Below, piece by piece: positions 1 through 8,085 of a DNA stretch of 64,000 bases (the first letter of the stretch is position 1; each line of letters begins with the position of its first letter). Both the position numbers and the translations under genes were made by a program. Source of the DNA: Mycolicibacterium thermoresistibile (GTDB lineage Bacteria; Actinomycetota; Actinomycetes; Mycobacteriales; Mycobacteriaceae); assembly GCF_900187065.1 (NCBI RefSeq), contig NZ_LT906483.1, forward strand, positions 1,240,001 to 1,304,000. The letters run 5' to 3'. The notes under the pieces are model-generated. The model searched no databases, was not told the origin of the DNA, and worked only from the letters and a program-made list of their open reading frames with translations.

Positions 1-1
1 C

Positions 2-157
2 CCGAAGACGCTGGCGTACGCACTGGAGCGGTTCGCCACCGACTTCGCCGAGGCCAGCGCCGCGGGCAAGGCTGCCCGCGACTTCGCGGTGGCCAACTTC
101 TCCCTCGACCGCTTCCTCACTCAATGGGATGAGGTCATCCACGGGCACTGCCGATGA
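2..157 (+). CDS. Glycosyltransferase, C-terminal fragment (5' end outside window)
   Basis: Only the last 51 codons are in the window, ending at TGA 155-157. The visible peptide has the helical C-terminal tail common to GT-B fold (GT4-type) glycosyltransferases: an amphipathic helix, then an F-A-V-A-N-F-S-L-D-R-F segment resembling the 'Y-S-W-x-R-V' tail that packs back onto the N-terminal domain. The gene is followed after 31 bases by a second GT4 gene on the same strand, so the two are probably co-transcribed in a surface-glycan locus. Family assignment rests on this tail and on context only; the catalytic part is not visible. Confidence 0.6.
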   Translation, partial: PKTLAYALERFATDFAEASAAGKAARDFAVANFSLDRFLTQWDEVIHGHCR

Positions 158-188
158 CTGTCCGGTGCCCATTTGCGAAGGAGCCGCG

Positions 189-1412
189 ATGAAAATAGCG
201 ATGGTTTCCGAGCACGCCAGTCCGTTGGCCGCACTCGGCGGCGTCGATGCCGGAGGGCAGAATGTGCACGTCGCCGAACTGTCCGCCGCCCTGACGCGGC
301 GGGGGCATGAGGTGACCGTGTACACCCGTCGTGACGACCGCGGTCTTCCCGATCGGGTGGACACCCCACTCGGCTACACGGTGGTACACGTTCCGGCGGG
401 TCCGGCCGAGCAGCTCCCCAAAGATGAATTGCTGCCGTACATGGGGCCGTTCGCCCAGTTCCTCGATGCCGAATGGAGCGCGCATCGGCCTGACGTCGTC
501 CACGCCCACTTCTGGATGTCGGGGATCGCCACCCAGTTGGCCAGCCGCCACCTCGACCTGCCGGCCGTTCAGACCTTCCATGCGCTGGGCGTGGTCAAGA
601 AGCGGCACCAGGGCGCCGAGGACACCAGCCCGCAGGAGCGGCTGCAGTTGGAGGCGATGGTGGCCCGGGGTGCCAACTGGGTCGCTGCCACCTGCACCGA
701 CGAAGTGTTCGAGCTGATGCGGATGGGGCGGTCGCGGTCGCGGATCTCGGTCGTGCCCTGCGGCGTGGACCTCGACCTGTTCACACCGGACGGGCCGCAG
801 GCACCTCGGGGGGAGCGGCGCCGCATCGTCACGGTCGGGCGGTTTGTGCCACGTAAGGGTTTCGACACCCTGGTGCGGGCGTTGCCGGCCATCCCGAACG
901 CCGAGCTGGTGGTGGTCGGCGGACCGCGGCGTTCGCAACTGCGGACGGAGCCGGAAGCTCGGCGGTTGTGTACGCTCGCCGAGGAGCTGGGGGTGGCCGA
1001 TCGGGTGCAGCTCTACGGTTCGGTCGCGCGCGCCGACATGCCGGCGGTGTTGCGATCGGCCGATGTGGTGGCCTGCACGCCGTGGTACGAACCGTTCGGC
1101 ATCGTGCCGTTGGAGGCGATGGCCTGCGGTGTTCCGGTGGTGGCCGCCGCGGTGGGCGGCATGCTCGATACGGTCGTGCACGATGTCACCGGCCGGCTGG
1201 TACCGCCCCGGAGGCCGGCCGAACTCGCCGACACGATCAATCAGCTGCTGCGCGACTCGTTTCTGCGCCAAAGCCTGGGCGCGGCGGGCCGCGACCGGGC
1301 CCGCGCCCGCTACAGCTGGGATCGGGTCGCGACCGACACCCAGCGCATCTATGACCGGCTGGTGCCGGCCGACTACCGGTCCGCGACGGCCTCACAGATG
1401 TCGTCGGGTTAG
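189..1412 (+). CDS. GT4-family glycosyltransferase
   Basis: Encodes 407 residues. The N-terminal domain opens with MKIAMVSEHASP and a glycine-rich loop (GGVDAGGQNVHV) typical of GT4 enzymes of the MshA/sucrose-phosphate-synthase type, which use a nucleotide-sugar donor. The C-terminal domain has VGRFVPRKGFDTL followed by the EX7E motif in Y-E-P-F-G-I-V-P-L-E, the donor-binding signature of GT-B retaining enzymes. The ATG at 189 was chosen because a GAAGGAG ribosome-binding site lies just before it and homology begins there; an in-frame upstream start at 129 lacks support. No signal peptide, so it should act in the cytoplasm. The stop overlaps the convergent GT2 gene by 4 bases. Acceptor and product are unknown; a role in envelope or capsule sugar transfer is inferred from the flanking glycosyltransferases and the broken UDP-sugar genes. 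Confidence 0.85.
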   Translation: MKIAMVSEHASPLAALGGVDAGGQNVHVAELSAALTRRGHEVTVYTRRDDRGLPDRVDTPLGYTVVHVPAGPAEQLPKDELLPYMGPFAQFLDAEWSAHRPDVVHAHFWMSGIATQLASRHLDLPAVQTFHALGVVKKRHQGAEDTSPQERLQLEAMVARGANWVAATCTDEVFELMRMGRSRSRISVVPCGVDLDLFTPDGPQAPRGERRRIVTVGRFVPRKGFDTLVRALPAIPNAELVVVGGPRRSQLRTEPEARRLCTLAEELGVADRVQLYGSVARADMPAVLRSADVVACTPWYEPFGIVPLEAMACGVPVVAAAVGGMLDTVVHDVTGRLVPPRRPAELADTINQLLRDSFLRQSLGAAGRDRARARYSWDRVATDTQRIYDRLVPADYRSATASQMSSG

Positions 1413-2320
1413 CGCCCGTTTCGCGCCTGGACCCGGGGCCTCTCACGGGCTTCGAGCAGCGCCAGCGACCGTTCCACCCGCGCCGGCAGCCGGCGGCGTT
1501 CGGCCGCCACAGCCGGTGCCCGGCCCAGCGCCTCCAGTGCGGCGCGGGCGTGGTCACGATCGCGTCCGGCCGCGCGCAGCAGTCGGCCGAACGCGCGGGC
1601 ACACTGCGGAACCGGTCGGCGCAGCCAGGTGGTCAGCACGTCGTTGCGAAGCACCCGGGCGTCCTGGGCGGCGGTGGTCGCGCGCACCGACGACGGCTGG
1701 TGCACCGCGAGAAGCTCAGCCAGATAACATAATTCCCAACCCAGTGCCGCCATGTCGAGGGCCAGCAGTTGCTCCTCACCGCGGAAATGCAAGATGTCGC
1801 TGAAACCGCCGGCGGCCTGAAACGCCGCGGTGCGCACCATCGCCGCGCAGCTCATGAACCCCAGGATCGACGGGCCGGGTAGATCGGGCCGGTGCCCGAG
1901 CGGGCTGCGGGCCAACTCGATGCTGAACGGATCGATGCGTCCGCCCGGTAGCACCGTGGTGCGGGCGGCGAGCAGTCCGACGCGCGGGTAGCGGTCGAAG
2001 GTTTCCACACCGAGCGCCAGTGCGTCGGGCTCCCACCACGAATCGTCGTCGCAGAACGCCACGTAAGGTGTGCGGCTGGCGGCCACCCCGGCATTGCGGC
2101 CGACGGCGCCGCGGTTGCTGTCCAACTCGATGACCTGCACCCGGTTCGCCGACCGGGCTGCGATGCGGGTGATCACGTCGACCGAGTGATCATCGGATGC
2201 GTTGTCCACCACGATGACCGGGCATGGTGTCGTATCGAGCAGGCGGTTCACCACCGAGGCGAGTTCAGCGGCGCGGTTGCGGCTTGCGATGACAAACGAC
2301 AGTCTGGTCGATGCGGTCAA
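1409..2320 (-). CDS. GT2-family glycosyltransferase
   Basis: Encodes 303 residues with a GT-A fold N-terminus: LSFVIASRNRAAEL, then VIVVDNASDDHSVDVI, and the metal-binding acidic cluster in AFCDDDSWWEPDAL. These are the hallmarks of family 2 inverting glycosyltransferases using nucleotide sugars. The central part (GAVGRNAGVAAS) matches the usual acceptor-side loop. There is no transmembrane segment, so it is probably cytoplasmic or peripheral. It converges with the GT4 gene, sharing 4 bases at the stops. The C-terminal third is arginine/alanine rich and not diagnostic. Substrate is not predictable. Confidence 0.85.
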   Translation of the reverse strand: MTASTRLSFVIASRNRAAELASVVNRLLDTTPCPVIVVDNASDDHSVDVITRIAARSANRVQVIELDSNRGAVGRNAGVAASRTPYVAFCDDDSWWEPDALALGVETFDRYPRVGLLAARTTVLPGGRIDPFSIELARSPLGHRPDLPGPSILGFMSCAAMVRTAAFQAAGGFSDILHFRGEEQLLALDMAALGWELCYLAELLAVHQPSSVRATTAAQDARVLRNDVLTTWLRRPVPQCARAFGRLLRAAGRDRDHARAALEALGRAPAVAAERRRLPARVERSLALLEARERPRVQARNGR

Positions 2321-2421
2321 CTCTCGGTGCCCCCTGCGTCAAGGTCACGGCGGTCCGCCACTGGGCATACCCGTGCGGTCGCGTCGTAACCGGGGCGAGT
2401 TGTACCCGTCGCCCTAGCGGC

Positions 2422-3603
2422 TCAGGTGCCCTTGACGTTGACGACCTGACGCAGGCTGGTGACCACCTCGACGAGGTCGACCGAGTCCGCCATCACCTGA
2501 TCGATCGACTTGTAGGCGTCCGGAATCTCGTCCACCCACGCGGCACCGTGGCGGTATTCGATGCCCTTCATCCGCTTGGCCAGATCGTCGGCGCTGAAGC
2601 GGCGCCGCGCCTCGGTGCGGGAGAACCGGCGACCCGCCCCGTGCGGGGCGCTGCAGAGGCTGTCGGGGTTGCCCTTGCCGCGGACGATGTAGGAGCGGGT
2701 GCCCATCGACCCGGGGATGATGCCCATCACGCCGGGATGCGCGTTGATCGCACCCTTGCGGGTCACCCACACCTGTTTGCCGGCGTGCTGTTCCTGCACC
2801 GTGTAGTTGTGGTGGGTGTTGATCCGCTGCACCTCGACATCGTCGGGGTCGACCCGCATCCAGCGGGCGAAGGACTGCCGGAACCGGTCCATCATTTCTT
2901 CCCGATTGGCCAGCGCGAACTGTTGGGCCCAGTTCAATTCGGTGATGTAGCGATCGAACTCGGGCGTTCCCTCGGTCAGGTACGCCAGATCGGGGTTCGG
3001 CAGATCGATGCCGTGCTGTTCGCACTGCCGCTTGGCGGCGGCGATGTGCCGGCGGGCGATTTTGTGACCGACACCGCGCGACCCGGAGTGCAGGAACAAC
3101 CACACCACCTCGTCGTCGTCGATGCACAACTCGATGAAATGGTTGCCGCCGCCCAGTGAGCCGAGCTGTTCACGCCACTTCGGCGAGTGGGACAGGTCGA
3201 CGCCGCTTTCGGTCGCAAGCCGCTCCAGGCGGTCCAACCGGGCCTGGGTGAAATCGAACCGGCGTAGCGACCGGTTGTAGTTGCCCGGGCTCAGCGGAAT
3301 GGACGATTCGAGCGACTTGCGCAGCCAGGCGGGGTCCTTGTCGGCGATGTCATCGGCGGTGAACCGGGTCCGGGCCGCGATCATGCCGCAACCGATGTCG
3401 ACACCGACGGCTGCCGGAATCACCGCGCCCAACGTCGGAATCACGGTGCCGACGGCCGCGCCCATGCCGACATGGGCATCGGGCATCAGGGCCACATGCG
3501 GATAGACGAAGGGCAGCGACGCCGTCTGCCGAGCCAGCTCGAAGGCCTCCTCGGCAATTTCACTGGCAAAGTTGACGACTTTGACGCCTTGAATAGTTGT
3601 CAT
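2422..3603 (-). CDS. rtcB: RtcB-type RNA-splicing ligase
   Basis: Encodes 393 residues. RtcB joins 2',3'-cyclic phosphate or 3'-phosphate RNA ends to 5'-OH ends, using GTP and Mn2+. Visible family motifs: GVDIGCGM (metal-binding Asp and Cys), GSLGGGNHFIEL, HSGSRGVGHKIA, GSMGTRSYIV, and SAPHGAGRRFSR carrying the histidine that is guanylylated. The ATG at 3603 is preceded on the minus strand by a strong GGGGAGG ribosome-binding site. The length fits the compact actinobacterial RtcB type. There is no archease, RtcA or RtcR-like regulator next to it, so its role in RNA repair is inferred from family only. Confidence 0.93.
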   Translation of the reverse strand: MTTIQGVKVVNFASEIAEEAFELARQTASLPFVYPHVALMPDAHVGMGAAVGTVIPTLGAVIPAAVGVDIGCGMIAARTRFTADDIADKDPAWLRKSLESSIPLSPGNYNRSLRRFDFTQARLDRLERLATESGVDLSHSPKWREQLGSLGGGNHFIELCIDDDEVVWLFLHSGSRGVGHKIARRHIAAAKRQCEQHGIDLPNPDLAYLTEGTPEFDRYITELNWAQQFALANREEMMDRFRQSFARWMRVDPDDVEVQRINTHHNYTVQEQHAGKQVWVTRKGAINAHPGVMGIIPGSMGTRSYIVRGKGNPDSLCSAPHGAGRRFSRTEARRRFSADDLAKRMKGIEYRHGAAWVDEIPDAYKSIDQVMADSVDLVEVVTSLRQVVNVKGT

Positions 3604-3931
3604 ACCAACCTCCCCCTCGACCGCTTCACATCAAAAGTCCCAAGCGATTACCAGTCTATCAGATTTGTCGAACGAGAAGTTTGACGAAAAAATTGAAATA
3701 TGCGTTTTCAGCCCGCTGACCAGCGGAATCATCCAGGTTCACGCTGGTATCCGCGGACTCGGGAATCTGATTTTCAATGTGTGTCAGAAATGGCGAATAT
3801 GCGACCGAAATACGGATATCGGCGAGGATCAATTCCGTGGCATCGTCCGAAATGGTCCGAATTCCGTCGACCGTCGCGCCAGACCGTCAAACACCAAGTT
3901 TTCTCGATCACTTCGTGGGTACCCGGACCAA
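3604..3931. other. Intergenic region of visibly lower G+C upstream of rtcB and the broken sugar locus
   Basis: About 330 bases lie between the divergent rtcB and epimerase starts. The sequence is noticeably richer in A/T than everything around it (for example near 3665-3710 and 3760-3830) and should carry promoters for both directions. A long open frame starting at 3665 runs through it in frame with the epimerase fragment, but its first ~89 codons do not look like mycobacterial coding sequence and no ribosome-binding site supports that start. No clear promoter hexamers or RNA gene could be assigned. Confidence 0.5.
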
Positions 3932-4032
3932 ATGCGTGACGTGAACCGGGTGGTGGTGTTCGGCGGGGCCGGCTTCGTCGGTGGGCACCTGTGTGAGCGC
4001 CTGCTCTCCCGCGGCGCGCAGGTGGTGTGTGT
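3932..4032 (+). pseudogene. NAD-dependent sugar epimerase/dehydratase, N-terminal remnant cut by IS
   Basis: The first 33-34 codons of an extended short-chain dehydrogenase are intact: MRDVNRVVVFGGAGFVGG with the GxxGxxG dinucleotide-binding loop, then HLCERLLSRGAQVVCV, ending where the second beta strand would meet the acidic residue that binds NAD ribose. At 4033 the sequence passes into the insertion-sequence terminal repeat, which adds five foreign codons and a stop (TAG 4046-4048). The pattern is typical of UDP-glucuronate decarboxylase or UDP-glucose 4-epimerase type enzymes. The rest of the gene is not found on the far side of the element, so it is deleted, not just interrupted. Confidence 0.8.
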
Positions 4033-4054
4033 GGCTCTTCCGAGTTAGCAGGGG
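4033..4054. repeat. Left terminal inverted repeat of ISL3 element
   Basis: Outer 14 bases GGCTCTTCCGAGTT are identical to the inverted right end; the next 8 differ at two positions. The repeat replaces the continuation of the epimerase gene. Confidence 0.9.
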
Positions 4055-5373
4055 CGTACCTGCTTGGTGCTGGGTGGCGTCCGCCGGGATTGGCGGGTGC
4101 AGGCCCACCGTACTCGGCGGCGTTGGTTTTCTGGGTTGCGGAATCCGAAGGCGATGCGGCCGACGTGTTTGATGATGCGGTTGTAGCCTTCGCTGCGGGC
4201 GTTGGACAGTCCGGTCTGGATGGCCAGGATCATCGGCTCCTGCCATGCTGAGATGGTGCGGGCAAGCTTGCTGATCTCGGGCACCGAGCAGGCGGCGCAG
4301 AACGTGTAGAACCGGTACAGCGCATCGCGGATCTCGTAGGTCAATCCGCCACGGGCGGTGCAGGCCAACACATCTCGTAGGAGCTCTTTGGCGATCCAGG
4401 CGGCGGCGATGTCGCCATTGGGGTCCGCTGAGGTCAGTTTCACGAACAGCTTGTGGCGTTGCTCATCGGTCAATCGCTCAGCGGCGCGCAGCAGCCGGCG
4501 CCGGTTGATCCATTCGGGGTCGCTTTTGCGTCCGCGGCGCAAACGGTGGGCTTGGGTAGTGCGGCGCCGGACCTCATCGACCATTTCGTTGGCCCGCTTG
4601 ACCAGATGAAACCGATCGACGATCAGCTTCGCGTGCGGCAACGCTTGGCGCGCAGCGTTGGCGTAGGTGACCGACATGTCGATCGCGACGAACTCGATGG
4701 TGGCCTTCCAGCCGGGATCACGCTGATCCAGCCAGTCGGTCACCGGTTTGGCCGCACGGCCGTTGACCTGCACCAACAACCCGCCCGTGCCGGTGATATC
4801 GACCAGCCCGGTGTCGAAGCGGTCCACCCAGGATCGGGTACCGGTCTGCGAGCAGGTCTCCCATTTGGCCTTGCCGCGACGGGTCTCGTCGATTCCCAGC
4901 ACGCTCACGGCTTCGGGTTCGCCGGCCAGCACCGGGTCCGCCGTGGCGATGACCGCGTCGTGACAGGTGTTCCAGGTGCAGCCGTACGCGGCGGCGACCG
5001 CCTTGACCGAGCGGTCATCGTCAAGCACCGCCGAGGCCATCTCGCGCTTGGCCCGCACCGTCACCCGTGCTCGCGGCGGGATCGACGGCACCGACTCTGT
5101 GAATGACTTGCGGTCACAACACATGTTGGCGCACACCCACTTTCGTTTCCGCCACACGATCCGGGGAATGTCCGGCCCGATCTTGATATCGCGGGGCCGA
5201 GTGCTCACCCAGCCCTTCGAGCGAGCTGACCGGACCATGCATCCAGGACACACGCCGACCCACTGCTCGGCGGTGCGGACATAGATGGTGCGGGTTCGGT
5301 CGAGGTCGACATGCACAGACTCCACGACGACACCGTCGAGTCCAAGCAGCAGGGAACCACTAGTCTGGGGCAA
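4045..5373 (-). CDS. ISL3-family transposase
   Basis: Encodes up to 442 residues from a TTG start. Domain order fits ISL3 (DDE_Tnp_ISL3): an N-terminal zinc-finger-like region (CPGC, CANMCC) with basic DNA-binding residues, a helix-turn-helix stretch (VKAVAAAYGCTWNT), then catalytic blocks with LGIDET, VAIDMS, IVDRFHLVKRAN and, near the C-terminus, SNARSEGYNRIIK. The reading frame is open throughout, so the element may still be active. The C-terminal ~20 residues run close to the left inverted repeat. The start is uncertain because no strong ribosome-binding site is visible. Confidence 0.9.
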   Translation of the reverse strand: MPQTSGSLLLGLDGVVVESVHVDLDRTRTIYVRTAEQWVGVCPGCMVRSARSKGWVSTRPRDIKIGPDIPRIVWRKRKWVCANMCCDRKSFTESVPSIPPRARVTVRAKREMASAVLDDDRSVKAVAAAYGCTWNTCHDAVIATADPVLAGEPEAVSVLGIDETRRGKAKWETCSQTGTRSWVDRFDTGLVDITGTGGLLVQVNGRAAKPVTDWLDQRDPGWKATIEFVAIDMSVTYANAARQALPHAKLIVDRFHLVKRANEMVDEVRRRTTQAHRLRRGRKSDPEWINRRRLLRAAERLTDEQRHKLFVKLTSADPNGDIAAAWIAKELLRDVLACTARGGLTYEIRDALYRFYTFCAACSVPEISKLARTISAWQEPMILAIQTGLSNARSEGYNRIIKHVGRIAFGFRNPENQRRRVRWACTRQSRRTPPSTKQVRPC

Positions 5374-5471
5374 GCTCGCGCCTTTGCTTCTGGATGCGTC
5401 AAGAACACCCAGTTGACAAGGGCGCGAGCCCTCAATCAGTCACCGACACGATCCGAATCGGTCACACCAGA

Positions 5472-5493
5472 CCCCTACCAACTCGGAAGAGCC
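5472..5493. repeat. Right terminal inverted repeat of ISL3 element
   Basis: Reads as the reverse complement of the left repeat with 20 of 22 positions matching. About 100 bases of non-coding element sequence separate it from the transposase start. Confidence 0.9.
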
Positions 5494-5494
5494 T

Positions 5495-5695
5495 GACCCC
5501 TACCTGGCCGCCAAAGACGCCGACGCGATTCTGGTACTCACCGAATGGCCCGAATTCCGGGATCTGGACTGGGCTTTCGTCGCCGAGCAGGCGCCCGGGG
5601 CGGTGTTGGTCGACACCCGCAACCTGCTCGACCGCGCCGCGGTGACCGAGGCCGGGCTGACCTATCTGGGCAACGGGACGGCACCCGGGTACTGA
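5495..5695 (+). pseudogene. UDP-glucose 6-dehydrogenase, C-terminal remnant
   Basis: Sixty-six codons ending at TGA 5693-5695 match the C-terminal UDP-binding domain of UDP-glucose/GDP-mannose dehydrogenases: ADAILVLTEWPEFRDLDW and VLVDTRNLLDR are characteristic of that domain's end. The complete enzyme is about 440 residues, so roughly 85% is missing. The fragment begins at the base after the insertion-sequence end and has no start codon of its own. UDP-glucose dehydrogenase makes UDP-glucuronate, which the lost epimerase/decarboxylase might have used; loss of both would remove that branch here. Confidence 0.82.
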
Positions 5696-5700
5696 CGGCG

Positions 5701-6489
5701 TCAGTTGCCGAAGTTCTGACCGGACGACGGCGTCGGCAGCGGTTTGTCGGACGCCACCCCGAGCCGGTCAGCCGCGAACGCCGCACCCTGATCCACCATG
5801 GCCGCGTTGGTGGCGTAGGTGTTGTGGGCGGCGAAGTTCATGCCGTTCGAACAGACCGGATCGTCGACCGCGCACAGCTTGACGGTCTTGTCCTCATACA
5901 GTGGGCCGATCACCACCGGTGGGGTGCCGAGGAAGTTCATCGCCCGCGCGTTCGGCATGCCGAACAGCACCACGGCGGCGACGTGCTCGGCGATGTCGGG
6001 ATCCAACGGTTTGGGCACGGTGGCCGGATCGACGCCGGCGGGCACCTCCGCGGAGGTGACGAACCCCATCACGGCCGCGCCCTGGGAGAAGCCGCCGAGC
6101 ACCAGGCGGGTGTCGGGGCACTGCTCGGCCATCCGGACGACATGCGCCCCGGCGTCCCGGATTCCGTCGATCCCGGTGTTCCACACGTCGATCGCCGGGT
6201 AGTTCACCGCGTACACGTCCAATGACCGGTCACCGACCCGGGGCCGCAGCGCGTCGATGAACGCCTGTCCGGTCGGGCCCACGCCGGGCGGTTCGCCGGT
6301 GCCGCGGGCAAACACCACCTGCACATCGGGGCAGGGTTGGGCCGCGGCTGCCGGGACCGCGGTACCGGCGACGACGGTACTGGTGATGACGGTGCCGGTG
6401 ATGAGGGAGGCGGTGGTCAGCGCAGCCCCGACCGCCGATCCGATTCTGGACAATCGACGCAGGTGACGGCGAATCATGCGGCGAATCAT
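5701..6489 (-). CDS. Secreted cutinase-family serine esterase
   Basis: Encodes about 262 residues. After an arginine-rich N-terminus there is a hydrophobic signal sequence ending near AAAAQPCPD, then the cutinase core VVFARGTGEPPGVG, the nucleophile elbow GGFSQGAAV (GxSxG, serine nucleophile) and a later cysteine pair typical of the family's disulfides. Mycobacterial cutinase-like proteins hydrolyse esters, lipids or polyesters outside the cytoplasm. Start is uncertain: ATG 6489 (MIRRMIRR) is given; ATG 6477 and TTG 6558 are in frame, and none has a good ribosome-binding site. Its stop lies only 6 bases from the end of the UDP-glucose dehydrogenase remnant. Confidence 0.88.
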   Translation of the reverse strand: MIRRMIRRHLRRLSRIGSAVGAALTTASLITGTVITSTVVAGTAVPAAAAQPCPDVQVVFARGTGEPPGVGPTGQAFIDALRPRVGDRSLDVYAVNYPAIDVWNTGIDGIRDAGAHVVRMAEQCPDTRLVLGGFSQGAAVMGFVTSAEVPAGVDPATVPKPLDPDIAEHVAAVVLFGMPNARAMNFLGTPPVVIGPLYEDKTVKLCAVDDPVCSNGMNFAAHNTYATNAAMVDQGAAFAADRLGVASDKPLPTPSSGQNFGN

Positions 6490-6580
6490 GCGGTGCAGGT
6501 GCCCATCGACGTAGGTTCTCAAACACCCATTCTGGGGGTGAGACCCTTGCGTCGGCAAGGAGTTTTGGGGAATCGGCGGA

Positions 6581-7600
6581 TCAGAGTCCGCGGGCGACCT
6601 TCCGCAGCATCCGTGCCGTTCCGGCCTCGAGGATCTCCCGCCGCTCCCGCGGATCGCGGGTGCGCTCGGCGCGGCGGGTCGTCGCCGCGATGGTGACCCC
6701 GTGTTCGTAGGCCTGCACCACGCGGGGATCGACGTAGGACGACCGGGCCACCGCGGGTGTGTTTCCGAGTGCCTCGGCCACCTCGTTGAACACGGCCGAC
6801 TCGACTCGTTTGACGACTTTCGGGTCGACCGGTGGATCGGCGTCGGCGAAGGCCACCGCCGCGAGCACGGTGCCGTGCCAGGTCCGCAGATCCTTCACCG
6901 TGTAGTCGGCACCGACCAGCTCCCTGAATCGTTCGTTGAGGTCATCGGCCTGCACCTCCACCCACCGGTCGGTGATCCGGCAGACCAGGAACCGGTCCCC
7001 GCGATCCGGCCGTCGCAGCAGGGCCCGCACCGCGCGCATCACGTCCGGGTCGGCGACCGACCACGTCCGACGGACACCGCTCTTGGCCGGATAGTCGAAC
7101 TCGACCGCGCTGCGCTGCAACGAGACATGCTCACACCGCAGCGTCGCGATGCCGAACGACTCGTTCTCCTCGGCGTACTGCTCGCCGCCCGCCCGGAAGT
7201 ACCCGAGGTCGAGCAGGTGCAGGGCCAACGCCAGCACCCGGTCACGGGACAGTCCGCGGCCACGGAGATCGGCGAGGAGCTGCCGCCGCATCGCGGGCAG
7301 TTGTGCCGACATCTCCAGCGTCCGGTCGAACTTCTCCTCGCTGCGTTCCTCCTGCCACTGTGCGTGGTAGAGGTACTGTCTCCGGCCGGCCGCGTCGCGC
7401 CCGACCGCCTGGATGTGCCCGTCGGGGTGCGGGCTGATCCACACCTCCCGCCACGCCGGCGGAATGGTCAGATCGTGTATCCGTCGCAGCGTCGCCGGAT
7501 CGGTGATCGCCGCACCGCTCTCGTCCTGATACGAGAATCCTCTGCCGCGGCGCACCCTGCGCAATCCGGGTCGGTTCGGATCGCTGCGGCGCAGCGTCAC
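6581..7600 (-). CDS. DNA topoisomerase IB (poxvirus-like)
   Basis: Encodes 339 residues from GTG 7600, which has a GGGAG ribosome-binding site 6 bases away; an in-frame GTG at 7666 is less likely. The N-terminal domain starts GLRRVRRGRGFSYQD and contains PPAWREVWISPHPDGHIQA, the Topo_IB_N signature. The catalytic domain follows (KFDRTLEMSAQLPAMRRQL, DLGYFRAGGEQYAEEN, TVKDLRTWHGTVLAA), ending with the active-site tyrosine in ARSSYVDPRVV. These enzymes relax supercoils through a 3'-phosphotyrosine intermediate without ATP. Type IB topoisomerases are scattered among bacteria and are accessory in mycobacteria. It is convergent with nothing and appears to be a single-gene unit. Confidence 0.92.
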   Translation of the reverse strand: MTLRRSDPNRPGLRRVRRGRGFSYQDESGAAITDPATLRRIHDLTIPPAWREVWISPHPDGHIQAVGRDAAGRRQYLYHAQWQEERSEEKFDRTLEMSAQLPAMRRQLLADLRGRGLSRDRVLALALHLLDLGYFRAGGEQYAEENESFGIATLRCEHVSLQRSAVEFDYPAKSGVRRTWSVADPDVMRAVRALLRRPDRGDRFLVCRITDRWVEVQADDLNERFRELVGADYTVKDLRTWHGTVLAAVAFADADPPVDPKVVKRVESAVFNEVAEALGNTPAVARSSYVDPRVVQAYEHGVTIAATTRRAERTRDPRERREILEAGTARMLRKVARGL

Positions 7601-7709
7601 CGGGAGCTCCCACCGGGGCTGCGGGTCACACCAGGTTTGACACCGGGGTGGGGTTGGGTACTGCACCGGAACAATGACGACGAGATCGAATCGTGGGGCA
7701 TCGCGGGCT

Positions 7710-7922
7710 TCACTGCATCATCGGTGCCAACATGAGGAACGCCGCGGCGTATATCGCCACCGCCACCAGAATCAGCACCACCAGTCCGATACCGACGGCT
7801 ACGGCGATGCGCCGCAGCAGACGATGTTCGCCGTCCCCGGGACGTTCGCGATCTCGGGGACCGGACCGCCCGGCGGGGCCGGCGTTCTCACCCGCCGTGT
7901 GCCGGGTCGCAGCATGTTCCAT
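7710..7922 (-). CDS. Small single-span membrane protein
   Basis: About 70 residues from ATG 7922 (a GTG at 7985 would add 21). The first half is polar and arginine/glycine/proline rich; the second half is one strong hydrophobic segment, RIAVAVGIGLVVLILVAVAI followed by YAAAFLMLAPMMQ, predicting a C-terminal transmembrane anchor with a cytoplasmic N-terminus. No known family was recognised. It lies on the opposite strand immediately upstream of rsbW-sigF. I recall that M. tuberculosis has a different small protein, UsfY, in the comparable position; I see no clear similarity to it. Existence is supported mainly by the membrane segment. Confidence 0.5.
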   Translation of the reverse strand: MEHAATRHTAGENAGPAGRSGPRDRERPGDGEHRLLRRIAVAVGIGLVVLILVAVAIYAAAFLMLAPMMQ

Positions 7923-8030
7923 GGTGCGGTCATACCCGGTGTGCCCCGCGGTCACACGTGGCGGCTCCGAGCGCCCCGGCAGCACGCCCGGCCGGCGGCC
8001 CGACGGACGACCTCAGGCGATCGGTGCTGC

Positions 8031-8057
8031 GGTGGCTGAACAGGGATCGTCGGGTAG
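8031..8057 (+). promoter_or_regulatory. Possible SigF-type promoter of rsbW-sigF
   Basis: GGTGG at 8031-8035 and GGGTAG at 8052-8057 are 16 bases apart. Mycobacterial SigF promoters have a G-T-T-T type -35 and a GGGTAT type -10, and sigF operons are often autoregulated. The -10 match is good, the -35 match is poor. Confidence 0.3.
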
Positions 8058-8085
8058 ATTGCCTCAGAACTCGTCGGGAGGTCAC

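Larger units (their letters stand above)
4033..5493 (-). mobile_element. ISL3-family insertion sequence, 1461 bp
   Basis: Bounded by 22-bp imperfect inverted repeats, 4033-4054 and 5472-5493, both beginning GGCTCTTCCGAGTT at the outer end and differing at two positions. It contains one transposase gene on the minus strand. ISL3 elements usually make 8-bp target duplications, but the flanks differ: GTGTGTGT at 4025-4032 and TGACCCCT at 5494-5501. The two sides also belong to different genes (epimerase and UDP-glucose dehydrogenase), so the element marks a deletion or a recombination between two copies. Confidence 0.9.

Noticed and set aside
3665..3931. Upstream extension of the epimerase remnant frame
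   Set aside because: Open but non-mycobacterial in codon and residue use, no ribosome-binding site, and homology starts only at 3932.
4025..5501. Target-site duplication around the ISL3 element
   Set aside because: The 8 bases on each side (GTGTGTGT and TGACCCCT) do not match.
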